Shown: positions 35,661-45,935 of the stretch, piece by piece
Layout of the letters: each line of letters opens with the position of its first letter
Numbering within the stretch: position 1 is the first letter of the stretch
From: Nostoc edaphicum CCNP1411
GTDB lineage: Bacteria; Cyanobacteriota; Cyanobacteriia; Cyanobacteriales; Nostocaceae
Length of the DNA: 64,000 nt
Reading direction: 5' to 3'
NCBI RefSeq assembly: GCF_014023275.1
Contig: NZ_CP054698.1
Coordinates: 124,001-188,000 of the forward strand
Made by a program: the position numbers and the translations under genes
Notes under the pieces: model-generated
Told to the model about the DNA's origin: nothing
The model's input: only the letters and a program-made list of their open reading frames with translations
The model's database searches: none

Positions 35661-38600
35661 TTAGAAAGCAGGCATCATCTCTAACTTGGATGCGATCAAG
35701 CTATCTACATCAGAGGATGCAAGTGTTTCTGCTTTTGCTTGTGCGATCGCAGATTGATTATCTGTTGCTAAAGTAATTCGAGTATGAATTCTAGGCAAAA
35801 GAGTTTTCCATTGTGTATGACTCATTTTCCCTAGCAGAGAAATTTCTGGCCCCTCAGTTATATCTACATCATCTTCCATGAGCAAATTCATGGTCAAAGA
35901 CGATAAAAGCATATCGGCTTCTTCGTCAGAAATATTTTGAGTATCTATCAAGAGAGTTAAGCAGCTTTTATCTGGGTGAGTCGTGAGACTAGAAATTACA
36001 CTTGCTAAATCTTGATATAGTAGGTCTTCTGGCTGTAACCAGTCTGGGAAAATAATTAGGTTAATATCTCCTAAGCGGAAATTTTGACTCAGAGTATCTG
36101 CAAGATATTTACTAAATAGTTCTTGGAAGAGGCTACCTATCTTAGCTGAGTAAGCGCGACTATCCAAGAAACTAGGATTACCTTGCATTTTTTCCTTGAT
36201 TTGTCCGCTCTTTTGTTGGCGTAATTCAGGGTTTTTGCCAAGTGCGATCGCTAATTGTATATAAGACTCTTCACTATCGGCAACTAAATCGGGGATATCC
36301 AGTACTTGCACCATTGCGGCTCCCATCGCAGAACGAAAGCTACTTCCCTGTCTAGCAATTACTGGTAAATTAACCTGTAATGGTTCTATCAAAGAAGTTG
36401 TTCCAGCAAATGGAAAAGAATCTAGATAAACATCGGCAATTTTGAAGTATTCTTTAACTTCTTCGCGGTTTGGCACTGGCTGAGGATCTAAGACTATCAG
36501 TTTGTCTGCTGCTATTCCATACTTTGAAAATACTTTATTTAAGTGATTTACAAAAGCTTTCTTAGGATAACTGTTTGACCAATTCGGGCCAAATGGCAGA
36601 AGTACTAAAACGGAGTTAGGAACTCCAGAAATTATTTTTGTCCAAATATCAATTAGTTCAGGGGTGATTTTAAAGAAGTTAGCACCAGAGATAAAAATAA
36701 CTGTTTCTTCAGATATACCCAAACTTTCTCGAGCAACTTTGACAGTTACACTTTCTCCTTTATTACCATAACTAAAGCAATGAGCAGTTCCTTCAAGTTT
36801 CACTAACTTTTCTTGATATTGCTGTTGTGCCGTTGCCGATGGATCGGTTAGCGTACCAGAAATGTAATAATCTATGTGCCGCATTCCTGTTGTCACCACA
36901 GATCCGCCACTTGTGACTTGTATTCTAGCTAACCGATGCATTGATAAGAAGCAGATTTGATTGGTTACTGCCGTCACATTGGTAGCAATAAATAATATAT
37001 CGAGATCATCAGCACGAATAATATTTACCTGTTCTACTAAATCTTGTGGTAATAGTTTAAAGGAGTTGGCACAGCTTTGACAATATTGCTCTAGTTGATG
37101 ACCAGTTTGATTAAGAGAGTACAAAATTACTTCAAAATCTCTACTGATATACTCATAAATAGGTAGGTAAGCAAATGTTTCAGAACCAGGTAGAAAATGT
37201 GCCGCTAGGACACCCAAACGAATTTTTTTTCTGGTTATAGGTCTATCAGCAAACTCGTAATCTACTTCATAACCCTTGATTTTTAGTAAAAATTCTATAA
37301 TTTCTGCACGTTTAACATAGATATCTTTAAGATTATGCTCATTAAAATATAAGGGAATAAAATTAGAAATGGACACAAAATTATTAACTATTGTATCCCA
37401 CGATTGAGAATCAGGATTTTGTAATATCCATGTGTGTAAATAATTAATCCATCCTTGCATAAAGTAATAGTAATTATCTGCCTCACCCGGTTCTTGAAAG
37501 TGAACTGGGGAAGAAAATAGGAATTGTAAATAGTCCTGAACTAACCAACGGGGTATGTGAGAGAGGTCATGCTGTAATGGTAACTGGTCAGCACGGCGAT
37601 ACAGCATAGCTGCTAGTAAACTCTGAATTGCTTTTGGCTGTTCAAAACCTTGAGATATACTTGTAACGATATTATTAACAAAAATTTGTTCTTTATTAGC
37701 CAGAATTTCATATTTGATGCTACTATTCACTAACATTTTATATGTTTTACCTAGCAGACCTACATACATATCTTCTATATTATCATCTGAAATATTCAAG
37801 CATTCTTCTGCTATTTGTTTTCGCAACTTCTGCAATTCTGCATTTTCTTCGCTCAAAGCTGCGTATCTATAAAGGGCTTGTTGTCTCGTTGCTTGAGGAT
37901 ATCGTTGATCGCTGTAAATTGTCTGAAACAATTTTTTATAATCTAATAAAATAGCATCCTTTAACGCAGCATTTCGACGAGTTTGTTGTTGTGGATGTAT
38001 CCTAAAGTGAGACAATACTTGATCAACAAAACCAATTTTATACTGACTCATAATTCTGAGCCACATTTCCAAATCAACAAGTTGACAAAACTCAGAATTA
38101 AATAATCCTACTTTTTCAAAAACATCTTTTCTAATAAGGACTGTGCTTGGTTCACCAATTTTATTAATTGGATTGTCAAGTATATTTGGATCTAGCAAAA
38201 GTTTCTGTCCTGATTGAATCAGCTTTAATGTTGACCAAGCTTTGTGTACATCCTTAGCTTCATGATGCATTAAAAAGTTTGAATCATACTTAGTATCGCC
38301 AGTATTGCTGAAGATTGTTCGAGGTGAAAAAACCAAACCTATCTCTTCATCTTGTTCAGCCAAATTGACCATTTCTTCAATAGCGGTTGGCTCCAGTAAA
38401 TCATCCTGAAATAAAAATTTTATATATTTACCTTTAGCTTGAGAAATACAAAAATTCCAATTCTGGCATAGCCCATACTGTGTATGTTCGAGAATTAAGA
38501 ATTCAAAAGATGATTTTTGTTCTAATGATTTAGCAATATCAACCGTTTTGTCAGTAGAATTATCATCAGATAAAATTATTTCTATATTAGGATAGGTTTG

Positions 38601-40193
38601 ACAGAAAGCACTGGCAATTACTTCGGCAACAAATTTCTCACCATTATAGGTAGGTATACAAATACTAACAAGAGGTAATTTATTTGTTATTTGTTGTTCT
38701 ACTTTAGTTCTAATATTTATTTCATTTAAGTACTGTTGCTTATCATAATAGTTTGTTTGTACAGGTTGATTATTTTGTATTCCTAAAGATAGAACATCTT
38801 CAATTAAAGATGGGTTTGTAATAGCAAAGAACTGATCAAAAAATGATTGTAAATCATTTTTGTAGTACGGCTTAAGCTCATCTGGAATAGGCGTTGTTTG
38901 TCTTAATTCAATTTTTGTTAGTAACTTCGGTAATATTTTGGGAACATGATTTTTTTGATAATGTCTACTCGAATAAACAGATTCTGTCTTTAATGCTTCA
39001 GAGCTAATATTTTTTAGGTATCTATAAAGTTCGTCAGGTGTTTGCCAGCGAAAAGCTTCTGGATAAGCAAGATCCGTACTACAAAGTTGGCGAGAGCGAT
39101 AATTCTTATGAACTACAATTGGTGTACCAGATGCCATAACCTCAATACCTGCACGACCACCTCCTAAAGGAAATGACTCTAAATATATATCAATTTTATG
39201 TTCGGACATTGCTCTCCCTAAGCTTTTAACCCAGGGAATGTGAATAAATCTTTCTAAACTAATTCTAAATTCTCCAAGTCCTCTTTCTATAACACTAAGC
39301 GTATGCTGTGATAAATCTCCAATATGTATATGAAATCCACCAGTAGATGCAATTATTTTAGGTACTTCATGAATATAAGAATATAAATAAGGAATTTCTT
39401 TAAACTTATTTTCACTACCAGAAGAACAAGTTCTTAGTTGACCGTTTGAAACAAAAGAAGAGGAATACCTATCAGGAATATTATCAACCACTAACGGAAG
39501 ATAAATATTGTTGGAAATTCCTAAATTATGACGACAGTTATAGAAAGAACCGGGGTCACTATCTATATGTTGTGCATAGGAAAGATATACACCAAGACAA
39601 AGAAGATGACCAGCATGATGATAAAAAATTAAGTTTGGTGTTAAATTCGGCTGTACTGCTGCTACTGCTACAGCATCCTGTGGATGATTAAATAGAAATA
39701 CTTGATTGGCAAGATTGGCTATTAAAGCTTGCTGAAGCCACCTTAACTTGTCTATAGATGTGCCGTTTGTTGCCCAAATAATCTGCACATTCAAGGCTCT
39801 AAATCTATCTTCAACTGCTGGACGATCAGTTGAATTAAAGGTATCAGTAATCAGAATTAAATGTTTCTTCTCTGGTCGAGCTTTTATCAAATCCTCAATA
39901 ACGGCAGTGTGTCCTCCAGTTTTATATAGTTGAGTAGCTATGTATATAATAAGTTCATCATCTGGGTTATATTGATTTTCTAAAAAAGGTTTTTGGATTT
40001 GAAGAAGTTCGCTACCAATGCGTTGACATAATTGATCTAAAATAACTGATCCAAAGACATTAGTTATCGTAATTACACTTGCTTTCCCATAGGCTATCTT
40101 ATGAGCAAAGTGAATAATTAGATTTAGAGCAGAATTTAAATCACCTGCATCTATGGTTTTTAAGATTTCTGATTCAAACTCTGCTAATGACAT
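35661..40193 (-). CDS. Multidomain glycosyltransferase, 1510 aa
   Basis: Three glycosyltransferase-like regions in one chain. Residues about 1-450 form a GT-B-like region with YLESFPLGGGRAGIEVMASG near 338. Residues about 505-760 are a family 2 GT-A domain: VSICIPTYNGEKFVAEVIAS (511), then LSDDNSTDKTVDIAKSLE (543) and YIKFLFQDDLLEP. After a helical middle (about 780-990), residues about 995-1400 are GT41/SPINDLY-like: IRLGVLAAHFLPGSETFAYL (998), HIDYYISGTLTDPSATAQQQ and YLDSFPFAGTTSLIEPLQV (1254). About 100 further residues follow. It probably adds several sugars in sequence to one acceptor. The GT41 part is related to the ogtA-like protein upstream. Only the 3' end contains HIP1 sites. Confidence 0.88.
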   Translation of the reverse strand: MSLAEFESEILKTIDAGDLNSALNLIIHFAHKIAYGKASVITITNVFGSVILDQLCQRIGSELLQIQKPFLENQYNPDDELIIYIATQLYKTGGHTAVIEDLIKARPEKKHLILITDTFNSTDRPAVEDRFRALNVQIIWATNGTSIDKLRWLQQALIANLANQVFLFNHPQDAVAVAAVQPNLTPNLIFYHHAGHLLCLGVYLSYAQHIDSDPGSFYNCRHNLGISNNIYLPLVVDNIPDRYSSSFVSNGQLRTCSSGSENKFKEIPYLYSYIHEVPKIIASTGGFHIHIGDLSQHTLSVIERGLGEFRISLERFIHIPWVKSLGRAMSEHKIDIYLESFPLGGGRAGIEVMASGTPIVVHKNYRSRQLCSTDLAYPEAFRWQTPDELYRYLKNISSEALKTESVYSSRHYQKNHVPKILPKLLTKIELRQTTPIPDELKPYYKNDLQSFFDQFFAITNPSLIEDVLSLGIQNNQPVQTNYYDKQQYLNEINIRTKVEQQITNKLPLVSICIPTYNGEKFVAEVIASAFCQTYPNIEIILSDDNSTDKTVDIAKSLEQKSSFEFLILEHTQYGLCQNWNFCISQAKGKYIKFLFQDDLLEPTAIEEMVNLAEQDEEIGLVFSPRTIFSNTGDTKYDSNFLMHHEAKDVHKAWSTLKLIQSGQKLLLDPNILDNPINKIGEPSTVLIRKDVFEKVGLFNSEFCQLVDLEMWLRIMSQYKIGFVDQVLSHFRIHPQQQTRRNAALKDAILLDYKKLFQTIYSDQRYPQATRQQALYRYAALSEENAELQKLRKQIAEECLNISDDNIEDMYVGLLGKTYKMLVNSSIKYEILANKEQIFVNNIVTSISQGFEQPKAIQSLLAAMLYRRADQLPLQHDLSHIPRWLVQDYLQFLFSSPVHFQEPGEADNYYYFMQGWINYLHTWILQNPDSQSWDTIVNNFVSISNFIPLYFNEHNLKDIYVKRAEIIEFLLKIKGYEVDYEFADRPITRKKIRLGVLAAHFLPGSETFAYLPIYEYISRDFEVILYSLNQTGHQLEQYCQSCANSFKLLPQDLVEQVNIIRADDLDILFIATNVTAVTNQICFLSMHRLARIQVTSGGSVVTTGMRHIDYYISGTLTDPSATAQQQYQEKLVKLEGTAHCFSYGNKGESVTVKVARESLGISEETVIFISGANFFKITPELIDIWTKIISGVPNSVLVLLPFGPNWSNSYPKKAFVNHLNKVFSKYGIAADKLIVLDPQPVPNREEVKEYFKIADVYLDSFPFAGTTSLIEPLQVNLPVIARQGSSFRSAMGAAMVQVLDIPDLVADSEESYIQLAIALGKNPELRQQKSGQIKEKMQGNPSFLDSRAYSAKIGSLFQELFSKYLADTLSQNFRLGDINLIIFPDWLQPEDLLYQDLASVISSLTTHPDKSCLTLLIDTQNISDEEADMLLSSLTMNLLMEDDVDITEGPEISLLGKMSHTQWKTLLPRIHTRITLATDNQSAIAQAKAETLASSDVDSLIASKLEMMPAF

Positions 40194-40364
40194 AGTATTA
40201 TTTCCTTTGTAGAGCTAAAATAATTAATAAATCAAATCATTATAAATGTATTGATTTACAGTAGTATAAAATTTTTACAGTTCGCTTTTTTAGATCAACC
40301 AGATAGTAGGCTTTTTAACGCCAAATAATTATATTTCTTCCAAAGCTGGGTACTTACTGATTTA

Positions 40365-41477
40365 TTATTTACTTGATGAAGCCCATTTTTGTAATACTTC
40401 TATTACTCTGTCTAAGAGTTTATTAGAAATATGAGATCCCATAGGTAAACTAATGATCCTTGTTGATATATTTTCTGTAATTGTTAGTACCCCTCTAGTC
40501 CATTCATTGTCAATGTAAGCTTTAGACAAGTGAGGAGGAATAGGATAATGAATTAAACTACCAATGCCAGAAGTATCTAAATGATTTTTTAGATTGTCTC
40601 TTTGAGGATGAGTGATGACAAATAAATGCCATACTGGTTCAGCCCATTCTGATACGTAGGGTAATTTTAAATCTACAACTTCTTGCAATGATTGTAGATA
40701 GTATATAGCTATTTGTTTGCGTCGTTCATTCCATTCATCTAATTTCGTAAGCTTCACTCTCAAGAAAGCAGCCTGTAATTCATCCAATCGGGAATTAAAT
40801 CCTTTGACTTCATTCTCATACTTAACACGAGAGCCATAGTTACGGAGGAGACGAATTTTATCAGCTAAGTTAGCATCGCTGGTAGTAACTGCTCCCCCAT
40901 CACCAAAAGCTCCTAAATTTTTACCAGGATAAAAACTGAACCCTGCTGCATCTCCTAAACTACCAACTCGACGATTTTTATAACGTGCGCCATGTGCTTG
41001 AGCCGCATCTTCAATAACCTTAAGATTATGTCTACTAGCAATTTCATTGATAAAATCCATATCTGCTGGCTGACCATAAAGATGAACTGCTATTATTGCC
41101 TTTGTTCTGGAAGTAATAGCTGCTTCTATTTTCTTGCAGTCAATATTGTAAGTATTGATATCTGGTTCAACAGCTACTGGTATTGCCCCTGCATAAGAAA
41201 CTGCTAACCAAGTGGCAATGTAGGTATTAGCTGGAACAATTACCTCATCACCTGCACCTATTTCCATAGCTCGTAAAATTAAATGCAAGCTTTCTAAACC
41301 ATTACCTACTCCAACGCAATATTTAGTTTCACAGTAAACTGCAAACTCTTCTTCAAAAGCTTCTACTTCCTGACCAAGAATATACCAGCCAGACTCCATG
41401 ACGCGCTGATAAGCTGCATCAAGTTCTTCTTTTAGTTCCAGATAAGGAGCTTTTAAATCAAGAAATGGAACTTTCAT
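40365..41477 (-). CDS. DegT/DnrJ/EryC1 sugar aminotransferase
   Basis: 370 residues. A PLP-dependent enzyme that converts a nucleotide 3- or 4-ketosugar to an aminosugar. Motifs are [20 protein letters not shown] at the N-terminus, [38 protein letters not shown] and the PLP lysine in [18 protein letters not shown] (about residue 182). Closest in appearance to the FdtB/QdtB group making 3-amino-3,6-dideoxyhexoses. It overlaps the cupin gene upstream by 20 bases and is the last gene of the operon before the 1510-residue transferase. Confidence 0.93.
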   Translation of the reverse strand: MKVPFLDLKAPYLELKEELDAAYQRVMESGWYILGQEVEAFEEEFAVYCETKYCVGVGNGLESLHLILRAMEIGAGDEVIVPANTYIATWLAVSYAGAIPVAVEPDINTYNIDCKKIEAAITSRTKAIIAVHLYGQPADMDFINEIASRHNLKVIEDAAQAHGARYKNRRVGSLGDAAGFSFYPGKNLGAFGDGGAVTTSDANLADKIRLLRNYGSRVKYENEVKGFNSRLDELQAAFLRVKLTKLDEWNERRKQIAIYYLQSLQEVVDLKLPYVSEWAEPVWHLFVITHPQRDNLKNHLDTSGIGSLIHYPIPPHLSKAYIDNEWTRGVLTITENISTRIISLPMGSHISNKLLDRVIEVLQKWASSSK

Positions 41478-41889
41478 TATCTTTGATCCTCACTGCTTTA
41501 ATGAATTCTTCATAATGACGGTAGTAATCAGACTCGTCATAAAGTTCTGAAGCTAAAGCCATACATACCGCTCCAGAAGAAAAATTATCAATTTCTCTCC
41601 AAGTTAAAGGAGATATATAAAGTCCATAATAAGAGCGATTCAAATGATAGTTATTTTTTTGGAATCCGTCATAAATGGTAACGTCGAAGCTACCGGACAT
41701 TGCTATCAAAAACTGATGACATTTATTCAGCGCATGACCTGCACGATTTGAACCACCTGGCACATCATATAAATAGAAAACTCGTTTGATGTCAAATGGG
41801 ATATGTTTATCACTTTCAACAAAAGTTAAATTTCCGCGAGAGTCTTGGATTTTGGGAAGTTCAATAAGCTTACATCTGGATATATTCAT
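41458..41889 (-). CDS. FdtA/QdtA/WxcM-like cupin (sugar 3,4-ketoisomerase family)
   Basis: 143 residues. Family members isomerise dTDP-4-keto-6-deoxyglucose to the 3-keto sugar that the aminotransferase then uses, and the gene order fits. Conserved parts are [40 protein letters not shown] and [11 protein letters not shown]. In many family members the active site reads HAHK. Here it reads HALN (within [12 protein letters not shown], about residues 48-58), lacking the second His, so activity may differ. It is translationally coupled to the aminotransferase gene. Confidence 0.85.
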   Translation of the reverse strand: MNISRCKLIELPKIQDSRGNLTFVESDKHIPFDIKRVFYLYDVPGGSNRAGHALNKCHQFLIAMSGSFDVTIYDGFQKNNYHLNRSYYGLYISPLTWREIDNFSSGAVCMALASELYDESDYYRHYEEFIKAVRIKDNESSIS

Positions 41890-41904
41890 GATGTTGATAA
41901 TTAT

Positions 41905-42642
41905 TTATTTATTTTTAATTTGTGCTACTACGCCGATATTAGCTAATAAATCTTTGGAAATACTATTTGATATTTCATTTAATGCCATCAATAAATCTTG
42001 AGAATATTCAAGCATCATAGAATTTGGTAGAACTTTCAGAAAAAAACCTGTTGTATCTATTACATGATAATCAGTAGCTTTTATATCTGCTTCAAGCGTT
42101 TCTAAAGAATATACTCTCTGATGTCCCACCAATAAGTCTCTTTGACTTAAAGTATCTAATGCGGGTTGTAAACCCATGATTACAGCCAATTTCCTATGAA
42201 TAGAATTTTGATTGGGTACAATAACTATTATTACGCCATCATCGTTGATCCATTGTTTCATTTGGTTTAATAAAACTCTAGGTTGATCAATATGTTCTAA
42301 AACATGCAGTGCTAGAATTGCGTCGAATTTTTTGACTGGCACGTAGTCTTCAAATAAGCAATGAATATAATCAACTTGTTGACCAAAATTTTCTTTTGCT
42401 TTATCTATTAGAACAGAAGATCCTTCAACTAAAGTCACGTTATAATTATCATGTACTAAAGCATTCGTAAAAATACCTTCACCATACCCTAATTCGAGAA
42501 TTTGTGTTTTCCCTTGAAGGTGTTTTTTAACCCATTCAATAGTATATATCTGACCCAAATCTTCTATGTGTTTGTCTGGAATATTTTCATTCATGTGGTA
42601 ATCTAAGGCAATTTTATTTAGTTCTTCTTTTGATATTCCCAT
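41905..42642 (-). CDS. Class I SAM-dependent methyltransferase A
   Basis: 245 residues. SAM motif ILELGYGEGIFTNALVHD (about residue 51), acidic loop VTLVEGSSVLIDKAK, FDAILALHVLEHIDQPRVLL and NDDGVIIVIVPN. Likely O- or N-methylates a sugar intermediate or finished glycan. Lies 15 bases before the cupin gene and three bases after the oxidoreductase gene. AT-rich like its neighbours. The C-terminus ends in a hydrophilic helix; acceptor unknown. Confidence 0.88.
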   Translation of the reverse strand: MGISKEELNKIALDYHMNENIPDKHIEDLGQIYTIEWVKKHLQGKTQILELGYGEGIFTNALVHDNYNVTLVEGSSVLIDKAKENFGQQVDYIHCLFEDYVPVKKFDAILALHVLEHIDQPRVLLNQMKQWINDDGVIIVIVPNQNSIHRKLAVIMGLQPALDTLSQRDLLVGHQRVYSLETLEADIKATDYHVIDTTGFFLKVLPNSMMLEYSQDLLMALNEISNSISKDLLANIGVVAQIKNK

Positions 42643-42645
42643 TTT

Positions 42646-44064
42646 TTAAATCTCCATTTGTTTAGCAACCTGTAAGCCCTGGATTATTTGATCATTTAAA
42701 GATGACGACATAAAAGCAGAGGCATTTCCGATAAGTTTAATATCTGGAAATTTTCTTAATACTATAGATTTCTCAGCATTGAAGCACTCATAACTATTTT
42801 GGCTGGGAATCATTAACGAATGTTTCCAGTGCTTGCAATAAAAATACTGAATATCAGTATTCGATTCTATAACATGTAATTTAATTAATTCAGATTCTAT
42901 TCTAATTTTGATTTGTGCTTCATCTATAACTCCTATTGATGTCGCAAAATCAGTATTAAATTCTACTACTATTTTAGTGATAGATGAACTGCTTCGTGAA
43001 CATATATTTTGATTAGTTACCCTATAAGAAAGAAATTCTTTATCCAAAATCAATAAAGTGCTAAACTCCCTATTTATCATATTACTTAAAATTCCTATAA
43101 AACAAATGCTTATAGATGCTTTATCATAATTTAGTGGCTGCTGATTGTCTTGAATAAGTTTGATTAGTGGAAATAGGTCTAAGCCCCACACAAGATTATT
43201 AGTCTCAACAAAATGATCGTTAGCTAACTGTAATTGATAACAACCATTAAAAATGAGAGATGTTATGGTTGTATTTTCAATATTAATTCTACGATTATTC
43301 TGAGCTTTCATTAATAAAGCATTAACAAAAGTACCTGCATATCCCTGGTATGGATAATAAAATTCTGTATATTTTAAAATTTGCGGCTCTATTTCAAACT
43401 GAGATAAAATAGTCTCAGGATAATAAAGTGGTAGCCATACACCTCTATGGTAAATTCCTAAAAAATCCGTAGTACTTTTATATATGATTTTTTTACAAAA
43501 AGATTCAATAAAAAGATTGTGAAAAGTTGTGCCATGATTTGCTAGCGATATGGCATTAAAGTTATTAGTAAAAAATAAATTACTTTTAAGCTTATTTTTA
43601 GCATGAAGTGAAGCGTTAGGATTTATTGTTATTTTTAACAGTTCTTTTTGAATAGCTTCTTTAATTTCAATACTAAGTTTTTTAAAAATACTTAAGTCAT
43701 TAGAAATTATCAAATCACCAAATATTTCCCCATTAAAAAACATTTTAGGCTGAGGAACTACTTTTGTTAGTATTAAATCATTCACATAATTTTTTATTAA
43801 AGAAGTAAACCTTCCAGAATCATTTCGTAAATTGGGATTGTAATTCAAAACCTCATCAGATTGATACTGATGAAACGAATCGAACTCAAAAAACGTCATC
43901 CCACAATCAAAATGATCGTTGTGAAACGTTAAACCGCCAAAATGCCCGCCCCAACTAGATAATGGATTTATTATCTTTACTTTCCAACCTTGATCTGCTA
44001 AGGCAATTGCAGCTACTAGACTAGAAACATTATTTCCTATGATTGTAGCTTGTCTTTCCATCAT
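42646..44064 (-). CDS. FAD/NAD(P)-binding oxidoreductase-like protein
   Basis: 472 residues. An N-terminal Rossmann start ATIIGNNVSSLVAAIALADQ (a GxNxxS variant of the usual GxGxxG), then WKVKIINPLSSWGGHFGGLT, as in amine-oxidase, UDP-galactopyranose-mutase and protoporphyrinogen-oxidase-like flavoproteins. The C-terminus has a typical second FAD contact (DIKLIGNASAFMSSSLNDQI). The substrate is unknown. In this operon a nucleotide-sugar or protein-bound sugar is most plausible. Its start overlaps the stop of methyltransferase B by four bases (ATGA). Confidence 0.75.
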   Translation of the reverse strand: MMERQATIIGNNVSSLVAAIALADQGWKVKIINPLSSWGGHFGGLTFHNDHFDCGMTFFEFDSFHQYQSDEVLNYNPNLRNDSGRFTSLIKNYVNDLILTKVVPQPKMFFNGEIFGDLIISNDLSIFKKLSIEIKEAIQKELLKITINPNASLHAKNKLKSNLFFTNNFNAISLANHGTTFHNLFIESFCKKIIYKSTTDFLGIYHRGVWLPLYYPETILSQFEIEPQILKYTEFYYPYQGYAGTFVNALLMKAQNNRRINIENTTITSLIFNGCYQLQLANDHFVETNNLVWGLDLFPLIKLIQDNQQPLNYDKASISICFIGILSNMINREFSTLLILDKEFLSYRVTNQNICSRSSSSITKIVVEFNTDFATSIGVIDEAQIKIRIESELIKLHVIESNTDIQYFYCKHWKHSLMIPSQNSYECFNAEKSIVLRKFPDIKLIGNASAFMSSSLNDQIIQGLQVAKQMEI

Positions 44065-44804
44065 TTATTTGCCTTAATATTAACAAAAATTTCAGAACCC
44101 ATTTCTGGCATATATTTAACCATCAGATACAATCCATTTAAAATTTCTTTTGTAAGAATATTCTGAGTATACATTTTTTGCATTTGTTCATGAGTAAACG
44201 GCTTAACAAAGTAAGATCCAGATTCAATTACAGAGAAGCCATGACTAATTACGAAAGATTTTAAATTTTCCAAATCAAAAGTTTTAAATTGCTGCATTTT
44301 ATTTTGGGTAGCAGATTTTTCAAAAATATTACTTATTAAACCCATTTCATAAGCTAGTATGCGATGAAATGATTTTGCATTTGGAACATTAACATGGATT
44401 ACAGTATTAGCAGAACTTATTTGATGAACAGACCTTAATAACTCTTCTGGATTTTCAACTTCATGTAAAAGACTACTCATGACAATATAATCAAATTTTT
44501 CTTTGGAAAGAGAAGCAATGTTATCTTCTAATTTACCTAAATGTACTGTGACATTACTTTTACTCTTAGCCATCACACAAGCATTGTCATAAAATTCCAA
44601 TATCGGTTCAACAATGTGTATACTTTCAAAGCTGCTTATGTAGTTAAATAAAGGATCTAAACCGCAACCAATTTCACATATTTTTTGAGCCTTATATGTC
44701 ACCAAATGTTCCAGTATTTTTTTTCTTCTATAAGAGATTTGAATCTCTTCAAAAGGAAGACTAAGATAATCTTCGTAATATTTTTTTAGATTTCGAATTT
44801 CCAT
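44061..44804 (-). CDS. Class I SAM-dependent methyltransferase B
   Basis: 247 residues. SAM motif ICEIGCGLDPLFNYISSF (about residue 37), IHIVEPILEFYDNACVMAK and FDYIVMSSLLHEVENPEELL are present. It shares layout with methyltransferase A in the same operon but they are not recent duplicates, as their sequences differ throughout. The stop overlaps the flavoprotein start. Acceptor unknown. Confidence 0.88.
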   Translation of the reverse strand: MEIRNLKKYYEDYLSLPFEEIQISYRRKKILEHLVTYKAQKICEIGCGLDPLFNYISSFESIHIVEPILEFYDNACVMAKSKSNVTVHLGKLEDNIASLSKEKFDYIVMSSLLHEVENPEELLRSVHQISSANTVIHVNVPNAKSFHRILAYEMGLISNIFEKSATQNKMQQFKTFDLENLKSFVISHGFSVIESGSYFVKPFTHEQMQKMYTQNILTKEILNGLYLMVKYMPEMGSEIFVNIKANK

Positions 44805-44817
44805 ATTTTTTATGATT

Positions 44818-45798
44818 TTATTGATTATTTGTAATCATTGTTTTAGAATTTTTTGAAAAAGATAATTTCAGAGACTCTTGACATCCTAAATTTTTTTTGA
44901 ATTGCATTAAGCCAATATTGGGTTCTCCTAAAATTGTTGATGTACCAAGATCAAGGAGTTGAAAAGCTTTTTTCTGGGCATATTCATATATGTAATTAGC
45001 TAGAAGTGTTATTGGGCTATGGTTTTGCATATTATCTATATCACCCCAAGCATAAACATAAAGTATTAAAGGACTAATTACCACACATATACTGCTACAT
45101 ACAATTGTCTCTTGATTAAATACACCAAATAGTTTTATTTGTTCGGGAAATATATTAACCATTTGCAAAATTTGTTCATAGTTCATCGAAAACATGAATC
45201 CTCGCCTTCTCCTATTTTCTAAAATAACAGAATAAGCTTGTTCGTAAACTGAATAATCAATTTCTTTAGCTATAAGTCCCTCTCTTAAACATTTATTCAA
45301 CCTTTTTCTATTGCCATGATTAATTTTTGCTGGAAAGCATATATCATCCACAACTAAATTATAATTTATTTCATGATTTTCAACTGTATAGCCCAGCCTT
45401 ATCATAATATTATAGGTAACAGAAAATAAAGATGGATTATGACACATAGGTTGCATTAGAACTTCTATTCTCCTAGCACCTATACACCATAAATAATCAT
45501 CAACATTTTTAATGAACTGTTCATAAATGTTGAAATCGATATTTTCTTGGATTACAAATCCTCCAAATGTTCCTTTTGCTGGACTTTTGAATACATCAGA
45601 GGCAATTTCTGTAAAATGTATTGTACCCAATACTATCTGAGAATTTTTTTTACATAATTGAAAATAGAAAGCCCGCTCAGTTTTATGAATATTAAAGAAA
45701 TCAAAAGTATTGAAAATATGATTGACTTCGCTCTCGATAAAGTAATTTACCTTAATTTCATATTTATCATCAATAGATAAAATAAAGTGTTTGTTCAT
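44818..45798 (-). CDS. GNAT/FemAB-like acyltransferase
   Basis: 326 residues, probably the first gene of the operon. The pattern fits the double-GNAT FemAB/BioF2-like group: INHGNRKRLNKCLREGLIAK, then SVILENRRRRGFMFSMNYEQ, IKLFGVFNQETIVCSSICVV and ANYIYEYAQKKAFQLLDLGT. Likely transfers an acyl or aminoacyl group to an amino sugar, consistent with the aminotransferase downstream. Family call is from pattern only. The catalytic residues cannot be pinned down. Confidence 0.7.
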   Translation of the reverse strand: MNKHFILSIDDKYEIKVNYFIESEVNHIFNTFDFFNIHKTERAFYFQLCKKNSQIVLGTIHFTEIASDVFKSPAKGTFGGFVIQENIDFNIYEQFIKNVDDYLWCIGARRIEVLMQPMCHNPSLFSVTYNIMIRLGYTVENHEINYNLVVDDICFPAKINHGNRKRLNKCLREGLIAKEIDYSVYEQAYSVILENRRRRGFMFSMNYEQILQMVNIFPEQIKLFGVFNQETIVCSSICVVISPLILYVYAWGDIDNMQNHSPITLLANYIYEYAQKKAFQLLDLGTSTILGEPNIGLMQFKKNLGCQESLKLSFSKNSKTMITNNQ

Positions 45799-45935
45799 TA
45801 TTTTTTATGATTAAAATATGAATAACTTTCTGTAGCCGTTTTTGGTGCATACTCAACGCTCTAAGGCTGTATTAACCTGTCTTCTTACTTACTAGTCTTT
45901 CGCGGCGATAAATGCTTGAGAACTAAGAAAAGCTT

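Noticed and set aside
39446..39933. Plus-strand ORFs inside the 1510-residue gene
   Set aside because: They lie antisense to a well-supported long coding frame and have unlikely compositions.
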